A stretch of 64,000 nt of DNA. Origin: Gymnothorax reevesii (Eukaryota; Chordata; Actinopteri; Anguilliformes; Muraenidae). The notes under the pieces were generated by a model. It worked only from the letters and a program-made list of their open reading frames with translations, had not been told where the DNA came from and did not search any database. The DNA lies in the NCBI GenBank assembly GCA_029721435.1, contig CM056592.1, positions 34,607,611 through 34,671,610 on the forward strand. The letters run 5' to 3'. The translations under genes were made by a program, and so were the position numbers. Of this stretch, positions 35,647-47,119 are shown piece after piece; the first letter of the stretch is position 1, and each line of letters starts with the position of its first letter.

Positions 35647-36611
35647 ATACTGAGTAGAATTTTCCTAAAAAAAAACTATGCACAGACGCAAACAACTTAC
35701 AACCCACTAGAAGTATGTGACGGTGTCTGTATCTATCGTGACCCCACAGTCTGCCTATATTTTTACATTTTTCCTTGTATGAGACGTTTCCAGGTATCAG
35801 CCTTTGGGCAGTGGGTGTGAAGTCCCCAGCCAATAACACAATGGAGAATGTGACAAAGGCCTCATTTACACTTGTTTTAACATGCGGTTTGGGTGATAGG
35901 ATCACAAGTGGTCAGCGCTAAATACAAGCGAAAATGGGCTCCAAGACGGATTGAGATCCGATCACACAAACTAAACACTTGCGAAGGTGGTCTGGGGTGC
36001 ATCTGGCCACATGTGTTTGGTAGTGTAGATGCTACTCCGTCCTAATGCGTCCCCAACCAGGAAATTACCAGAAGAACGTCATTAATGTAGACCACGGGCT
36101 TGGGATTATCATAGCAGCGGTGACAGCGATTACTTTCCGATGAAATTTCCTCTTCCGTGCGGTCCTGCGTGCTCTACCAAGTTGCAAATGCACCTGTCCG
36201 GCTAATTTCACTAACTGAAACAAACCAAAGATGTAAACTGTAGGCAGAAACATGTTAGGTTGCTCAAAAAAACAATATGAAATGGGATCAATATCTTGGC
36301 TTCATCTGTCTGGAACGGCTGCTATTGTTTTATGACGTATTAACTGCAAAAGTTAATAGCAAAAGCTACGTTGTGAGCAACGAAATCCAGTCACAAGTGG
36401 TCAGCTGAACACCAAGAAGAAACAGTAATGTGTCTCGCTCTACCCACTCGTGATCCGATCACCCAAAATGCATGTTAAAATAAACTGTAAACACGCCTGA
36501 AGGGCATAGCGCTGCACTGCAGCCTAGTGGCTCTGGTGTCGCTGAACCAGGGAGAAGGGGCCAACTTTGAATAGTTTTTGCAAAAGGAAACCAAGAAATC
36601 CTACTCAGTAT
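35647..36611. mobile_element. Concentric inverted-repeat element(s)
   Basis: Outer pair: atactgagtagaatttt (35647) versus the inverted counterpart ...aatcctactcagtat (36595-36611). Inner pair: aggcctcatttacacttgtt with ttaacatgcggtttgggtga (from 35857) versus tcacccaaaatgcatgttaa with 'actgtaaacacgcct' (to 36499). The inner pair has arms of about 60 bases and the tip type AGGCCTCATTTACAC, which I know from fish MITEs. The outer pair may be an older element into which the inner one inserted, or the outer edges of one long-TIR element. No transposase recognised. Confidence 0.6.
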
Positions 36612-36640
36612 AGCACTAAGCAGTGAATGTTCTCTTCTTC

Positions 36641-37183
36641 CCATAGACTGTATAAAAAGATGGAAGAAGCAACTGTGACGTCACCCCTTGGTTTTAGCAT
36701 ACCATAAAGGAAGCCTCGGTTTTGGCTATTTGAACTGCGGCATTTTGTCATTTTGAAACCGGATGCGATTTCTATCGGACGAGAGCGTGAGTTGAAGATC
36801 TGGGGAGGACCGTGGCTCTGGATCTGACCGTATCGGACGAGGACCAGAGGATAGACACGCCCCTGAAGAATATTCTGGCTTTATCCGTTACTCTATTCTA
36901 TTTCGGACCATAATTTACAAAAATGAACACCATGATATATTGAAGGAGACTTGAAACTTGCCATAGATACCATAAGACGATGTGGAAAATAATTATTTAA
37001 ATAACAAATCAAGTGGGAAATTAGGGTCATTTCCTCATGGACTTTTATAGCATTGAACTTCTCTCTGCAACCACCGACGTCGCCGTCTGCTGGCCATTAA
37101 ATAGAATGCAAGTTTTAGAGATTTCCTCACCGGCCTCCCTTTTCAGACCCCGGTGCTGCGTCCAACTTTTTATACAGTCTATG
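36641..37183. mobile_element. 543-bp MITE with 'atagactgtataaaaag' tips
   Basis: The left tip ccatagactgtataaaaag is mirrored by actttttatacagtctatgc at 37164-37183, with one or two mismatches. This tip type is widespread in teleost genomes in my recollection. The interior contains 'gtgacgtcaccccttggttttagcatacc' in pieces on the left but no reading frame of note. The superfamily is not assigned. Confidence 0.68.
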
Positions 37184-38220
37184 CATCTTCCCCAAAAACC
37201 ATCTTTACCTGGGCTCTTCAGATGAGTGTATTCATACTAAAGCATTAATTTTTATCAAGTTAACTATTGATAAGTTGTCAAAGTGACATCAAGTTCAAAG
37301 CGATACATTGTAATTCCGAATAATTCAAATATAGCTTTTATTTTATGAGGAGTATGCTTTATGTCTTTAGGATATTGTCCAACAATAGACTAGGCTCGTG
37401 CACTTTTTCATTTATGTACTACTGCAGCATGTTATCACAGGTGTTCATCGACAGTGCATGCATGTAGCCCCTTTCGATCATTACAAGCGGGTTCTTTAAG
37501 AGCTTTTTTACTGAGAACAAGAAAGCCAAAGCATTCATAGCACAGGAGTCAACTAAAGTGACACTTGTGCCACGGAGGCTTTTGGAAAAGCAATGTCATT
37601 CGTAAGAATGTTTGTAATCGCCATTTCAGGACGTATGGAATGTGACAAGCATTGAAGAAAGTCACCTCTTTTCTTCAAGCGATTTCCTAGTTTTTTTTTT
37701 GTGTCGCCTGCGAAGCATAGGGGCACATAGGCATCACTTTGTCTGGCGTATGTCTGTCCGTCCGTCCGTCTGTCTGTTCGGTAGTTCACCTGAACACTCT
37801 AGTTTATTTCTGGGTTTTATCCTTATAATGCCATCGCCCATACCACAGAAATTATTTAGTCTTCATTTTTCTTCCCTAGCTTGTGGTTCTTTAGCAAAAA
37901 CATATTTTTTTTTGTTGTACCAGGTCAGTAAAGGCCTTCTTTATTATAAAACTCCAACCTTTAGTTCAAAACAATGTGACAAAACTTATGGATAAGCGAC
38001 AAAAACAATGGTTGTGGAAACATGCGATTCTAAGAGAGATATTGTCTCTGAAGTGGAATCACACTTTTCTGTAATAGCCTGTTCACTAACAGATGTGGGT
38101 TATACCTCCACGAAGCCATCAGCTTGAAACAGTAGCTACCTACATTAATAGTTTGCGACAATAACGTGTATCTTTAACCTACAGCATAGCTTACCTTCTT
38201 CTGTCAAGAGTCAAAACTCT
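37184..38220. other. Non-coding DNA with a GTCC-type short repeat
   Basis: A (GTCC/GTCT)n stretch lies at about 37751-37777, inside a segment resembling the repeat near 27300. Rest unassigned. Confidence 0.35.
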
Positions 38221-38720
38221 GTATCCAGAAGGAAATGAAGTGAGAAATCGAGTGAGCTGCAGCTAGTCCCATGAAGGAACTAGGTAGATATTTAGCTGCC
38301 TATCTGTTACATATTGTGGACCATTTTCTCGCATGGTGTCATGAAAATTAAAGTGAGATTGTCCATATTTGAAATTGCCCTAAGCTCTTTCTCTGCCAAC
38401 AGTAATGATTGTACTTTCAGAGTCGCAGCTACCGAGTCAGCTATCTATTGCATATTGCGGGACCATTTTTTTTTTGCACGGTGTCATGAAAACAAAGTAA
38501 GTTTGTCCGTATTTGAAAGTGCAGAGTGTTGTTTCTCTGCCGGGAGCCAAGATCCTCATTCCAGTGACAGATGAAGAAAGAAACTGTGTGAGCTGTTTTG
38601 GTAGCTAGCTAGCCAGCTACCGGTTGCATAATGTGGGATCAAATTTTTGTGTGGTATCATAAAGCAAAGTTAGCTTGTTCTTATTCGAAACAGCACAGTG
38701 CTAAAATGAAGTCAGAAGCC
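38221..38720 (+). repeat. Degenerate ~140-175-bp tandem repeat, about 3 copies
   Basis: The phrase 'gttgcata.tgtggga.ca.att.t' followed by 'ggtgtcatgaaaa..aaag' recurs at about 38308, 38450 and 38625, with 'gatgaag.gagaaa..gtgtgagctg' and 'tagctagc' between. Spacing is 142 and 176 bases. Divergence among copies is high. Confidence 0.6.
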
Positions 38721-40330
38721 GAAAGCCAAGTGATGTAGCAAATATTCTTTGGTGTATATTTGCTGTTGCGGTTGCAATATTTGTATTTCACTGCAGTGAT
38801 GCGGCAGCATAGGGAAGAAAAATGGTGGCAAATCATGCTTTGTGGGAAAGTACGCAGAAATCTGTGAATACAACCTCACTGTCTTTAGGGAACAGATTTT
38901 TATTGCTCCCTAAGCAAAGATGCTTTCGAGACAGTTTCCTGTTTTTGGCCGGGCCACTGACTCCACTGCTGAATTACAGAATTAACCCTGCACCAATTTC
39001 TCATTAAAGTAAGTCCCACAATTATTTCCCCTTTGTATGCATTGTTATAGAGCATTATAAGGCATTATAATGCATTATTAGTTCTGTTTTATGAGGAATA
39101 TAATAAATATATAGGTATATATTATTATATAATATATAAATATATAGGTAATATTTAAATCCCTGAGAGCAATCATAGCTAGAGCCACCGGGGGCTTCAG
39201 TGAGCCTCCTGGACGAGACTTCATTAATGCTAGGTTCCCACTATCACGACTCGCGTCACGAACGAAATTGTGGTCTTAATCGTGGAGTAATCGTGGTTAT
39301 CCTATCAGATCTTATCAGATCTTAAGGTCAGTCATGGCAATCGTGTTGATCGTAGAAAAGTTTTGGACGGTTAAAAAATTTCCTAATTTTCTAATTGACA
39401 CGATTAATTGTCAATCGTGATCATCGCATCACCTTGTATCCAAACCTGAAATTTCAGAGAAGTTCCACAGTCAGCTCCGAATGGCCAATCGTGGCGTTCG
39501 TAACAAAGCGCACGACAGTTGGAACTAAGCATTATGATGGGAGCGGTAACAACTCAAGATTAGATGCCATTGTTTCGCTGTACGAAACGGCACCACCAAA
39601 GCCACACAAGTTTGATGAAGCCACTCTGGCACACAAAATTCTACACTCTTGTACAAGTGAAATCCATCACTGTCTGTAATATGTTGGCTTTTGTCACAGA
39701 CATATTCGCAATGCGAACATTTCAGGAAGGCATTAATTTTTCGAAATGCATTGTTCATAATCAAAAGAATTATTTACCCTTTTAAGCCATAATATGTATG
39801 AGTTACTAATGCATGCACCGAAGAGTTTATATTAATATTGCATTATATAGCAAAATTTTTTCATTGCTTAGGGGGAATTGTAACTGATGAAACTAAAGAA
39901 TTAATTGAATCTAATTGATAAATATGTGGACACATCATCTCTAAAAACTAGACATTCGTTAGATAATGCAAATGTAAAAGAAAAGCCGAATAATAATGAG
40001 CCAAAACTGCATTGAGGAACAGAGAAAAGCACTCCCACATGCTTTTGGATCTGATCCAAAATCAGATAATTTCTGGATAATTTGGATCTGATTGACTTAT
40101 TTACCTTTGAAGTCAGTCAGTTGTTTGTACCAATTCTGTACATGCTTACAATAAAGCACATTTTTTTATCTTACAAACCATAAAAATACATCTATTTTGA
40201 AAAATGTGGCTGAATTAAATTAAATTAAATTATCCCAGTAAACATGAAAAAGGCCTAATTATGAAAAGTTGTAGGGGTCTCCAGGACTGATATTGGGCAC
40301 CATTGATTTAGAGTCTGCAGTTAACCTTAT
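38721..40330. other. Non-coding DNA, no gene recognised
   Basis: An AT-rich stretch with repeated 'gcattataa' words lies at 39050-39160. The segment 39240-39430 has several 'atcgtg' words in both orientations. No gene recognised. Confidence 0.3.
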
Positions 40331-40483
40331 ATGCATGTTTTAGGCTGCAGGAGGGAATCTGTTCGCACGGAAACGCACTTAAAGGCAAGATGCAAACTCC
40401 ACACAGAATATTAGCGGGCTGGATTCAAACCAACAACCCTCTTGCTGTGCGGCAACAGTGCAAGCAACTGCACGACCATACCT
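40331..40483 (-). repeat. tRNA-derived SINE fragment, minus strand
   Basis: Read on the minus strand, the segment gives the tRNA-like head 'gcagttgcttgcactgttgc' followed by 'aagagggttgttggtttgaa' (B-box region) and then 'gtggagtttgcatcttgcc', 'gcgtttccgtgcg' and 'ctcctgcagcc'. This order matches the common teleost SINE in which a tRNA head is followed by a 'tgtggagtttgcatgttctcc' body. It shares its family with the plus-strand copy at 59030. It is diverged and truncated. Confidence 0.6.
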
Positions 40484-41264
40484 TCCCGACACGTTACTCA
40501 CTCAGTTATATCTATTCTACACGCAAGTAATGACAGTAGGATTCAGAATTTACACATTTAAATCGTGAAACATCTTTTGAGTGATATTTTACAGAAATAG
40601 AATAGTTGGGCCAATATATCTGTTGTATTAATTCACGTCAGCCTATTCAAATGTCCACTAACTTTTAACAGAGATAAATATTTTGGAAAATATAAAAGTA
40701 ATAAATGACCTGTACAGCTTTTGACATGATGTTCACACGAGCATGTATCTGTTTGTGTATGCTGTTTGCGAGTGAGTATGTGAGTGCTTTTATTTGTAAG
40801 GAATTCAACATTGATACTACTTGTTTCCGATGTACTAGCCTTTGGTCAAATGAGCAGGTACTGACTAGCTACCTATTTGTTAACATGATAAATTCTTATA
40901 TCCCCATACCATATCTCTTTAGCACCCTACTTCGACAGGTCTATCTGGTGTTTCACCTACAGGATAGTGTGGTCATACGTGAAAAAGTTAACACTTTTCA
41001 CCACAAAGAGCCTTCTCTCTCTTTACATCTGAGTACTGAGCATTGCCTGGCTGCTTCACAAGTTTGTGTTTTGTTAGCTACCCATAAGCTGGCCATGAAT
41101 TTAAAGTTGGAACTGGAAGTAATATAATTTCCTGAAATGTTTATTGATGTCATTTGTGCATCCGGGCCCAGAGCCAATGCAGTGCACACTAATGACCATG
41201 CAATGGCCTGCAATAATAGCCAGTGTGATTTGGTAGCACAAGTGTTTTAATTGTCTGATGGCAC
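40484..41264. other. Non-coding DNA left of the split-repeat element
   Basis: A 140-codon open frame at 40705-41127 has no recognisable domain and a composition like its surroundings, so I do not call it a gene. The last bases (gatggcac at 41257-41264) are the left flank of the element that follows. Confidence 0.35.
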
Positions 41265-41484
41265 AAATGAGTGTAACTAGTTCAGGCAGGAAACTCGAGA
41301 AGAGCTACGTCAGCTGACAGCAGCCTGGTAAGCTACCAGCACGTCAGCACCAGCAGGCAAACAATTGGAGGATACACATCACGAGGTCATGCAGCGGTCT
41401 ATTTGAAAGACGTCAAGCTCACTTGCTTCCGCTGCTGTTCGCAATGACGCTTCATGCTATGCAACATGCTGTTTGGTTTTTGCT
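41265..41484 (+). repeat. Split direct repeat A1 (220 bp)
   Basis: Starts aaatgagtgtaactag and ends ggtttttgct. Identical to 46645-46864 at an offset of 5380 bases. The sequences diverge abruptly at both edges. Confidence 0.93.
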
Positions 41485-44400
41485 CGATGTTTATACTGGC
41501 GCTTGCAGCAGTCCCTCGCTACGCAGATTGCTTTTGCTGTCTTTGTTGGTTATTATGCAGCTATTCTGTTTCTGCTACGTTTACAATATGTTGTTGCTTG
41601 TGCTTCTTCTTGGCTTTTGGCGTGTATTCTCTGTGTTCCAGGATTAATGGGCGCCTGATGAAATTGAACTAGCCTACTGCTGCAATCATATTTTATCCTG
41701 TTAGAGTTGCGACCGCGCGTGAACGCCCCTCAAACGCTATTTTTAAATCGAAAATCCAAGATAATTCTGATTCAAGTGAGGTTCCTCCTATAAGTCAAAA
41801 TGACGGTCTATGGACTGATTCAGTTGGAGACCTGGTTCCTGTCTAGACGCGGAACGCCAATTTCTCCAAACCGACGGGGTCCGTTTACCACATCGGCAGC
41901 TTCTGTGCAACCCTGGAATCCAAATATGCAGGTAATTTTAAATTTTGCGATTAATTCTGCTTTATGTGCTACATTGTTGACGGAAGGCTGCTTAATTGTG
42001 GATATAAATCTGTTCCTTTTAGTTGCTAAGCATGCCCCTGTCTCTCATAAATTAAATAAATTAATAAAAAACAAACACTGGACTTTAATAGCACGAGGTC
42101 AGTGCCTGGATACTTATGCGATCTTTTCCTTCAAGATTCATGAATTGTGCGCTGACCTAGTGTTTGTTTTGCCTCACAGAGAGGGTGGTACTTTTATTCA
42201 TAGCCCTAGTTTTTCTGTGAAGCGTTTTGTACTAGGATTTAATTCCTAATTTGCAAACTTGAATGGTATGGCAGTCGCGCTCGGGCTGTAGTTTGCGGAC
42301 TACGTCAGGGACCTGAAAATCGCTAAATTCCATGCTTTTATGCGCTGCTGAAATGGTGGTTATATCGTGATGTTCGGATGATCATAGGTGAACATAACGT
42401 CAGAAAGTGGTTTGCGTCGTGGTGATTCATTGTTGCAGATGGATGTTTGACAGCAGACATTAACAGGGTATATGGGCAACAATGTTGACTATACTGCCTG
42501 GATTGCTGTTATTGTTAACAAGTAACGGGTGGAAACCTTATGAATACTCACTCATACGACTACGCGGCGCGAAGAATTCCTGTTTCCTCAATTCTACAAT
42601 CTTTCTGGCCAACTGATTTTTTTTTTTTAAATAAAACTCCCCAAGTCATTGCTTCAATTGTATGCAAAATTAGTCCGCATTTATTTTTTAACAGTCGACT
42701 GCATACATGATTTATCGAGTTGAGTAAGGTTTTGTCCATTGTAAATGCGCCTAAGACCAAACTGAGCATGAATGTTCGTTTCCGTCTATGGTTTGTTCAG
42801 TACCAGAGCATTAAGCTGTTTCCATTAATACGGCTGAAGTCCGGCTGCTACAGACACGGGACATCGCATGCGCCCCATGGTGCATCCTCGGTGTTCTTTC
42901 TAACGGCTGAACTCCGCTATTCCTCCGTTTTCGTCCTCATGGCAGGACCCGACGCAGCACTACTTAAACAGCACCTCATGGAGGACGAAGAGCTCATATC
43001 ATAATAATTAAAATCAACACTTCAATACAGAAGAAGAAACTAACTCAAAGAAAGCACTGTTAAAGATGATAAGATGAAAAAGATGGCTGGAATTATGTTC
43101 TGTTGAATGTTGGTCTGATTCTGAAGCTTCGGCTTCATCTTCTGAATTTTAAGAATTAGATGACATGTTAGTATGTCATATTAAAACCACCAGGCCTACT
43201 CTTATCTCCTAACAAATTTAAGCGCGTGACACGCATGAACACTTCTGCTGAACAGGAATCACACAGGTACCGTGGCATTATAAAGCTCAGATCCTAATTT
43301 AACAGCAGTATGCATTTGATCACTGAGAACGGTAAATACATGCATGTTGCTGCTGAAACTTCAGCTCTGCTCTGAACAGGGCAATAAATGCACATTGCTT
43401 CAAAGGTACTCATTTGTTAACAAAATAAAGTGGGGTAACCCCTTTGAACTTTAGGAAATTCCTCATACGATTCGTGTGCGTTGGAGCTGGAATCGCTCCC
43501 TTAAGAGGACTCGGTGGGTATTATCAGTGTCTGAGATCCTTGCACATTATAACCTTTTTGCAGCGTAAAATATGGCGTCATGGTTAGCTCGGTATTCGTT
43601 CATTAGTGTTTGCTCGTCGCTCATGTCTGCTGCAGCCGGCCTCTTCTGGTTCAGTGTTCTATTAAGACTCGCAAACTTGCAACCTTTTACATTAGCTGTC
43701 GGTATTGTTTTAAATATAAAAACCAAAGTTCTTGGTATTGCGCATTAGAATACAATATGCAGTTCCGAAGGCAATTTTCTGAGCTTTTCCAAAACTGTGA
43801 ACTTGTATCCAATCCAGTTTTGTTCCCTTCATGACTCAGAATTCCAAGGATTTGTAAGATTGATAGTAAAGTAGCTGTTTTGGATTTTATTCTTTAGTCT
43901 GGGAGAATTGATGGAATAACCTAGCATTCAAATGTTGCCGTCAGAAATGTAATGTTTTGCTTTGCTATAGTGTGCATTATCAAATAATCTGTACTAGAGA
44001 GCAGCTCACTGGTTATACCAGGAGTAGCAGGTATAATAATTAGCAGGTATAATTGATTAGTTAATTGCCTTAATTGGCAAAAGCACTTTTTAAAATCTGA
44101 AGTTTCTGCGGCATCTCTAATTTCACAAGATGGACCCCCCCCCCCCCCCCAAAAAAAAAAAAAAAGAGAAATGAATGAATAATAACTTGGCACCCTGTGT
44201 GAAACATTCTCTCTACTGCATGAGAATTTGTTTTTGTATATAACCCTTTTATTCAATTAGTCATCGAAATTTGAAGAAATACAACCTTCATTACACACCG
44301 GCCTTCAGGACCAGAATTGTCCTCATGAAACTCGTGGTTTTGGGGGTTTTGAAGTATGATGAATCATTACTTGCTTAAACCAAGGATTAAAGGTACTTGA

Positions 44401-44569
44401 TGGTTTCTTTCTAGTAGAATTATAATGCAACAAGCGGATGGAGGGGCGTTGACTGTTTATTACCAATTGTTCCTAAATTCTTACTTGGCACTCGAGACAA
44501 TACAGTATTTCTATTTTATGCAGTAGTTTTATCCAGTGCCTCACCCCCCTTTTTTTTCTCTGTGTCTCT

Positions 44570-45007
44570 TTCTGAGGATCTTTCCCTCCACTACGGAGTC
44601 CTGGACCATCTGAGCCCTGTCCTTCAACATAAGCGCTGGTTGCTGCTGTCCTAATCTGGTCCGGATCCAGTTTAGCTGCTTCCTCGACATCCCACTTCCT
44701 GGAGCTAGACACCACTGTTTTGATGCCATTTTATTCTATTGTTGCTTTAATTAGCTAGCCCGCGGAGGATGGGCTCCCCACTATAGCCAGGTTCCTCCTG
44801 AGATTTCTTCCCACTGGGGAGTTTTTTCTCACCACTGTTTGAGGATTTTTCTCCCTACTGGGAGTTTTTTGCCTCATTTTGCTCTAGTGGGGATTAGGTT
44901 GGGCACTGCCCTTTCATTTATTTAATCGCTCAACATAAAGCGTCTTTGTGATAGTCTGTGAAAAGCGCTATACAAATAATTGAATAGAAAAATTTGAATT
45001 GAATTAA
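44570..45007 (+). repeat. L2-like LINE 3' tail
   Basis: Visible in order: 'ggatgggctccccactatag', 'ccaggttcctcctgagattt', 'cttcccactggggagttttt', 'ctcaccactgt', 'gggcactgccctttcattta', 'gcgtctttgtgatagtctgt', 'gaaaagcgctatacaaataa' and a 'tttgaattgaatt' end. This is the familiar 3' untranslated end of fish L2-group LINEs (shopkeeper phrase 'ggtttcttcc...gggagttttt...aagcgctatacaaataaa'). The coding part is absent (5' truncation). It lies inside the split-repeat element, so it either inserted there or was captured. Confidence 0.7.
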
Positions 45008-45050
45008 AAATAATAAATTGCTTGCGCAGGTGGTTGGCTGGCCATACTTA

Positions 45051-46462
45051 ATGGTAGAATGTCCATACTTGATCCAGGCAATCTGCATTGGTGGCAGCAG
45101 ACGTGCGCTAAAGGCTGGGCAGCCTTTAGCAGCCAATGTTTGACCCTGGATATCTCTATGGACTTCCTGGTTGTCCAGGAGGCAGTGGGTGCTCCGGCTG
45201 TACACACAGTTTTTCTCACTAGGTAGAATGTTCTTCAGGACCAAGATGATGTCATCTTGCCTCCCGCATCTGTAAGGGTTGCAGACGTGCACTAGAGGGA
45301 GCGGCGTGCGCCTATTCTCTAGAGGATCTGGCCAAGCATCCAGACTAACAGTGAGGCCCTGCCCGCAAGTACAGATGTGTGGGCACCAAGCGGTGTGTTC
45401 CTTGGAGAACGTGCCTAACGGGTCCCCGCAGTGGAACCAGGCAACACATGGGAGGTCATGTAACATTAATGGTAGAATGTCCATTTTGATCCAGGTAATC
45501 TGCATTGGTGGCAGCAGACGTGCGCTAAAGGCTGGGCAGCCTTTAGCAGCCAATGTTTGACCCTGGATATCTCTATGGACTTCCTGGTTGTCCAGGAGGC
45601 AGTGGGTGCTCCGGCTGTACACATAGTTTTCTCACTAGGTAGAATGTTCTTCAGGACCAAGATGATGTTCATCTTGCCTCCCGCATCTGTAAGGGTTGCA
45701 GACGTGCACTAGAGGGAGCGGCGTGCGCCTATTCTCTAGAGGATCTGGCCAAGCATCCAGACTAACAGTGAGGCCCTGCCCGCAAGTACAGATGTGAGGG
45801 CACTAAGCGGTGTGTTTTCTGGAGAATGAGCCTAACGGGTCCCCGCAGTGGAACCAGGCAACACATGGGAGGTCATGTAACATTAATGGTAGAATGTCCA
45901 TTTTGATCCAGATAATCTGCATTGGTGGCAGCAGACGTGCGCTAAAGGCTGGGCAGCCTTTAGCAGCCAATGTTTGACCCTGGATATCTCTATGGACTTC
46001 CTGGTTATCCAGGAGGCAGTGGGTGCTCCGGCTGTACACATAGTTTTCTCACTAGGTAGAATGTTCTTCAGGACCAAGATGATGCTTCATCTTGCCTCCC
46101 GCATCTGTAGGGGTTGCAGACGTGCACTAGAGGGAGCGGCATGCGCCTATTCTCTAGAGGATCTGGCAAGCATCCAGACTAACAGTGAGGCCCTGCCCGC
46201 AAGTACAGATGTGAGGGCACCAAGCGGTGTGTTCTTGAGGAAACAAGCCTAACGGGTCCCCGCAGTGGAACCAGGCTACACATGGTGAGGTAATGTACAT
46301 TAATGATCATATGTCCATCCTTGATCCAGGTTATCTGCATTGATGATAGTAAAACTACACTAAATACTTGGCAGCCTTTAGTAGTCAATGTTTTGACCCT
46401 GGACATCTCTATGGATTTCATGGTCATTCAGGAGGCAGTGGGTGCTCCACTGTATAAATGGT
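45051..46462 (+). repeat. 417-bp tandem repeat, about 3.4 copies
   Basis: Units start at 45051, 45469, 45886 and 46303 (offsets 418, 417, 417). The first three are nearly identical over their full length, including 'gtggcagcagacgtgcgcta', 'aaaggctgggcagcctttag', 'gggtgctccggctgtacac', 'ctagagggagcggcgtgcgc' and 'aacgggtccccgcagtgg'. The fourth is partial and clearly more diverged, and ends about 30 bases before block B1. A minus-strand open frame of 230 codons (45622-44930) runs across the first units because 417 is divisible by three; it has no recognisable domain and I do not call it a gene. Confidence 0.93.
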
Positions 46463-46489
46463 TTAGCACTTGGCGGTGGTTGCTGTTTT

Positions 46490-46646
46490 GGGGGATTTTG
46501 ATTTCTGTTCCTGACTATGTTTGTATGTTTGCTGTGCCTAAGTAGATTATTCCTCCAGAGCAGAACTGCCGCCAAAATACAATGTAATGCTCATATCCAT
46601 GAATAAATTGTTCTATTTTATTGAAACGTGAGTTGTCCTGACTGAA
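46490..46646 (+). repeat. Split direct repeat B1 (157 bp)
   Basis: Starts gggggattttgatttctg and ends gtcctgactgaa; identical to 46911-47067. Contains AATAAA at 46602-46607. It is joined directly to A2 with a two-base overlap (aa). Confidence 0.93.
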
Positions 46647-46864
46647 ATGAGTGTAACTAGTTCAGGCAGGAAACTCGAGAAGAGCTACGTCAGCTGACAG
46701 CAGCCTGGTAAGCTACCAGCACGTCAGCACCAGCAGGCAAACAATTGGAGGATACACATCACGAGGTCATGCAGCGGTCTATTTGAAAGACGTCAAGCTC
46801 ACTTGCTTCCGCTGCTGTTCGCAATGACGCTTCATGCTATGCAACATGCTGTTTGGTTTTTGCT
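46645..46864 (+). repeat. Split direct repeat A2 (220 bp)
   Basis: Identical to A1 at 41265-41484. It is followed by a 46-base unique spacer (46865-46910, pyrimidine-rich) before B2. Confidence 0.93.
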
Positions 46865-46910
46865 TGCCGCCTCCACCCCAGCCTCCACCTGTTTGGTTCT
46901 GCTCACATCG

Positions 46911-47067
46911 GGGGGATTTTGATTTCTGTTCCTGACTATGTTTGTATGTTTGCTGTGCCTAAGTAGATTATTCCTCCAGAGCAGAACTGCCGCCAAAATA
47001 CAATGTAATGCTCATATCCATGAATAAATTGTTCTATTTTATTGAAACGTGAGTTGTCCTGACTGAA
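46911..47067 (+). repeat. Split direct repeat B2 (157 bp)
   Basis: Identical to B1. The flank after it (ctaaatatt) differs from that after B1, placing the right end of the element here. Confidence 0.93.
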
Positions 47068-47119
47068 CTAAATATTACAATCTTATTACGGTTGCTCCGG
47101 GAGGATATTTTAGCTGCAG

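Larger units (their letters stand above)
41265..47067 (+). mobile_element. Putative non-autonomous Ngaro-type retroelement (split direct repeats)
   Basis: Four terminal blocks are present in the order A1 (41265-41484), B1 (46490-46646), A2 (46645-46864), B2 (46911-47067). A1 and A2 match over 220 bases without mismatch; B1 and B2 match over 157. This A1-internal-B1-A2-B2 order is the split-direct-repeat architecture of Ngaro/PAT-group tyrosine-recombinase retrotransposons. No target duplication is visible (left flank gatggcac, right flank ctaaatatt), as expected for recombinase insertion. B contains an AATAAA polyadenylation signal, which gives plus orientation. The 5-kb interior has no recognisable gag, reverse transcriptase, RNase H or recombinase frame; it holds an L2 3' tail and a 417-bp tandem array. 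Mobilisation would need proteins in trans. Alternative: a rearranged LTR element with tandem terminal repeats. Confidence 0.6.

Noticed and set aside
40705..41127. 140-codon plus-strand frame next to the split-repeat element
   Set aside because: Hydrophobic and cysteine-containing by chance composition; no signal-peptide-like start followed by a recognisable domain, and no regulatory context.
41800..42249. 149-codon plus-strand frame in the interior of the split-repeat element
   Set aside because: It sits where a gag-like gene could lie, but I see no zinc knuckle, reverse transcriptase or recombinase motif. Kept only as a note for later comparison.
44930..45622. 230-codon minus-strand open frame across the 417-bp repeats
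   Set aside because: It is open because the repeat unit is a multiple of three and lacks stops in that frame. Its two halves are the same repeat sequence and show no known domain.
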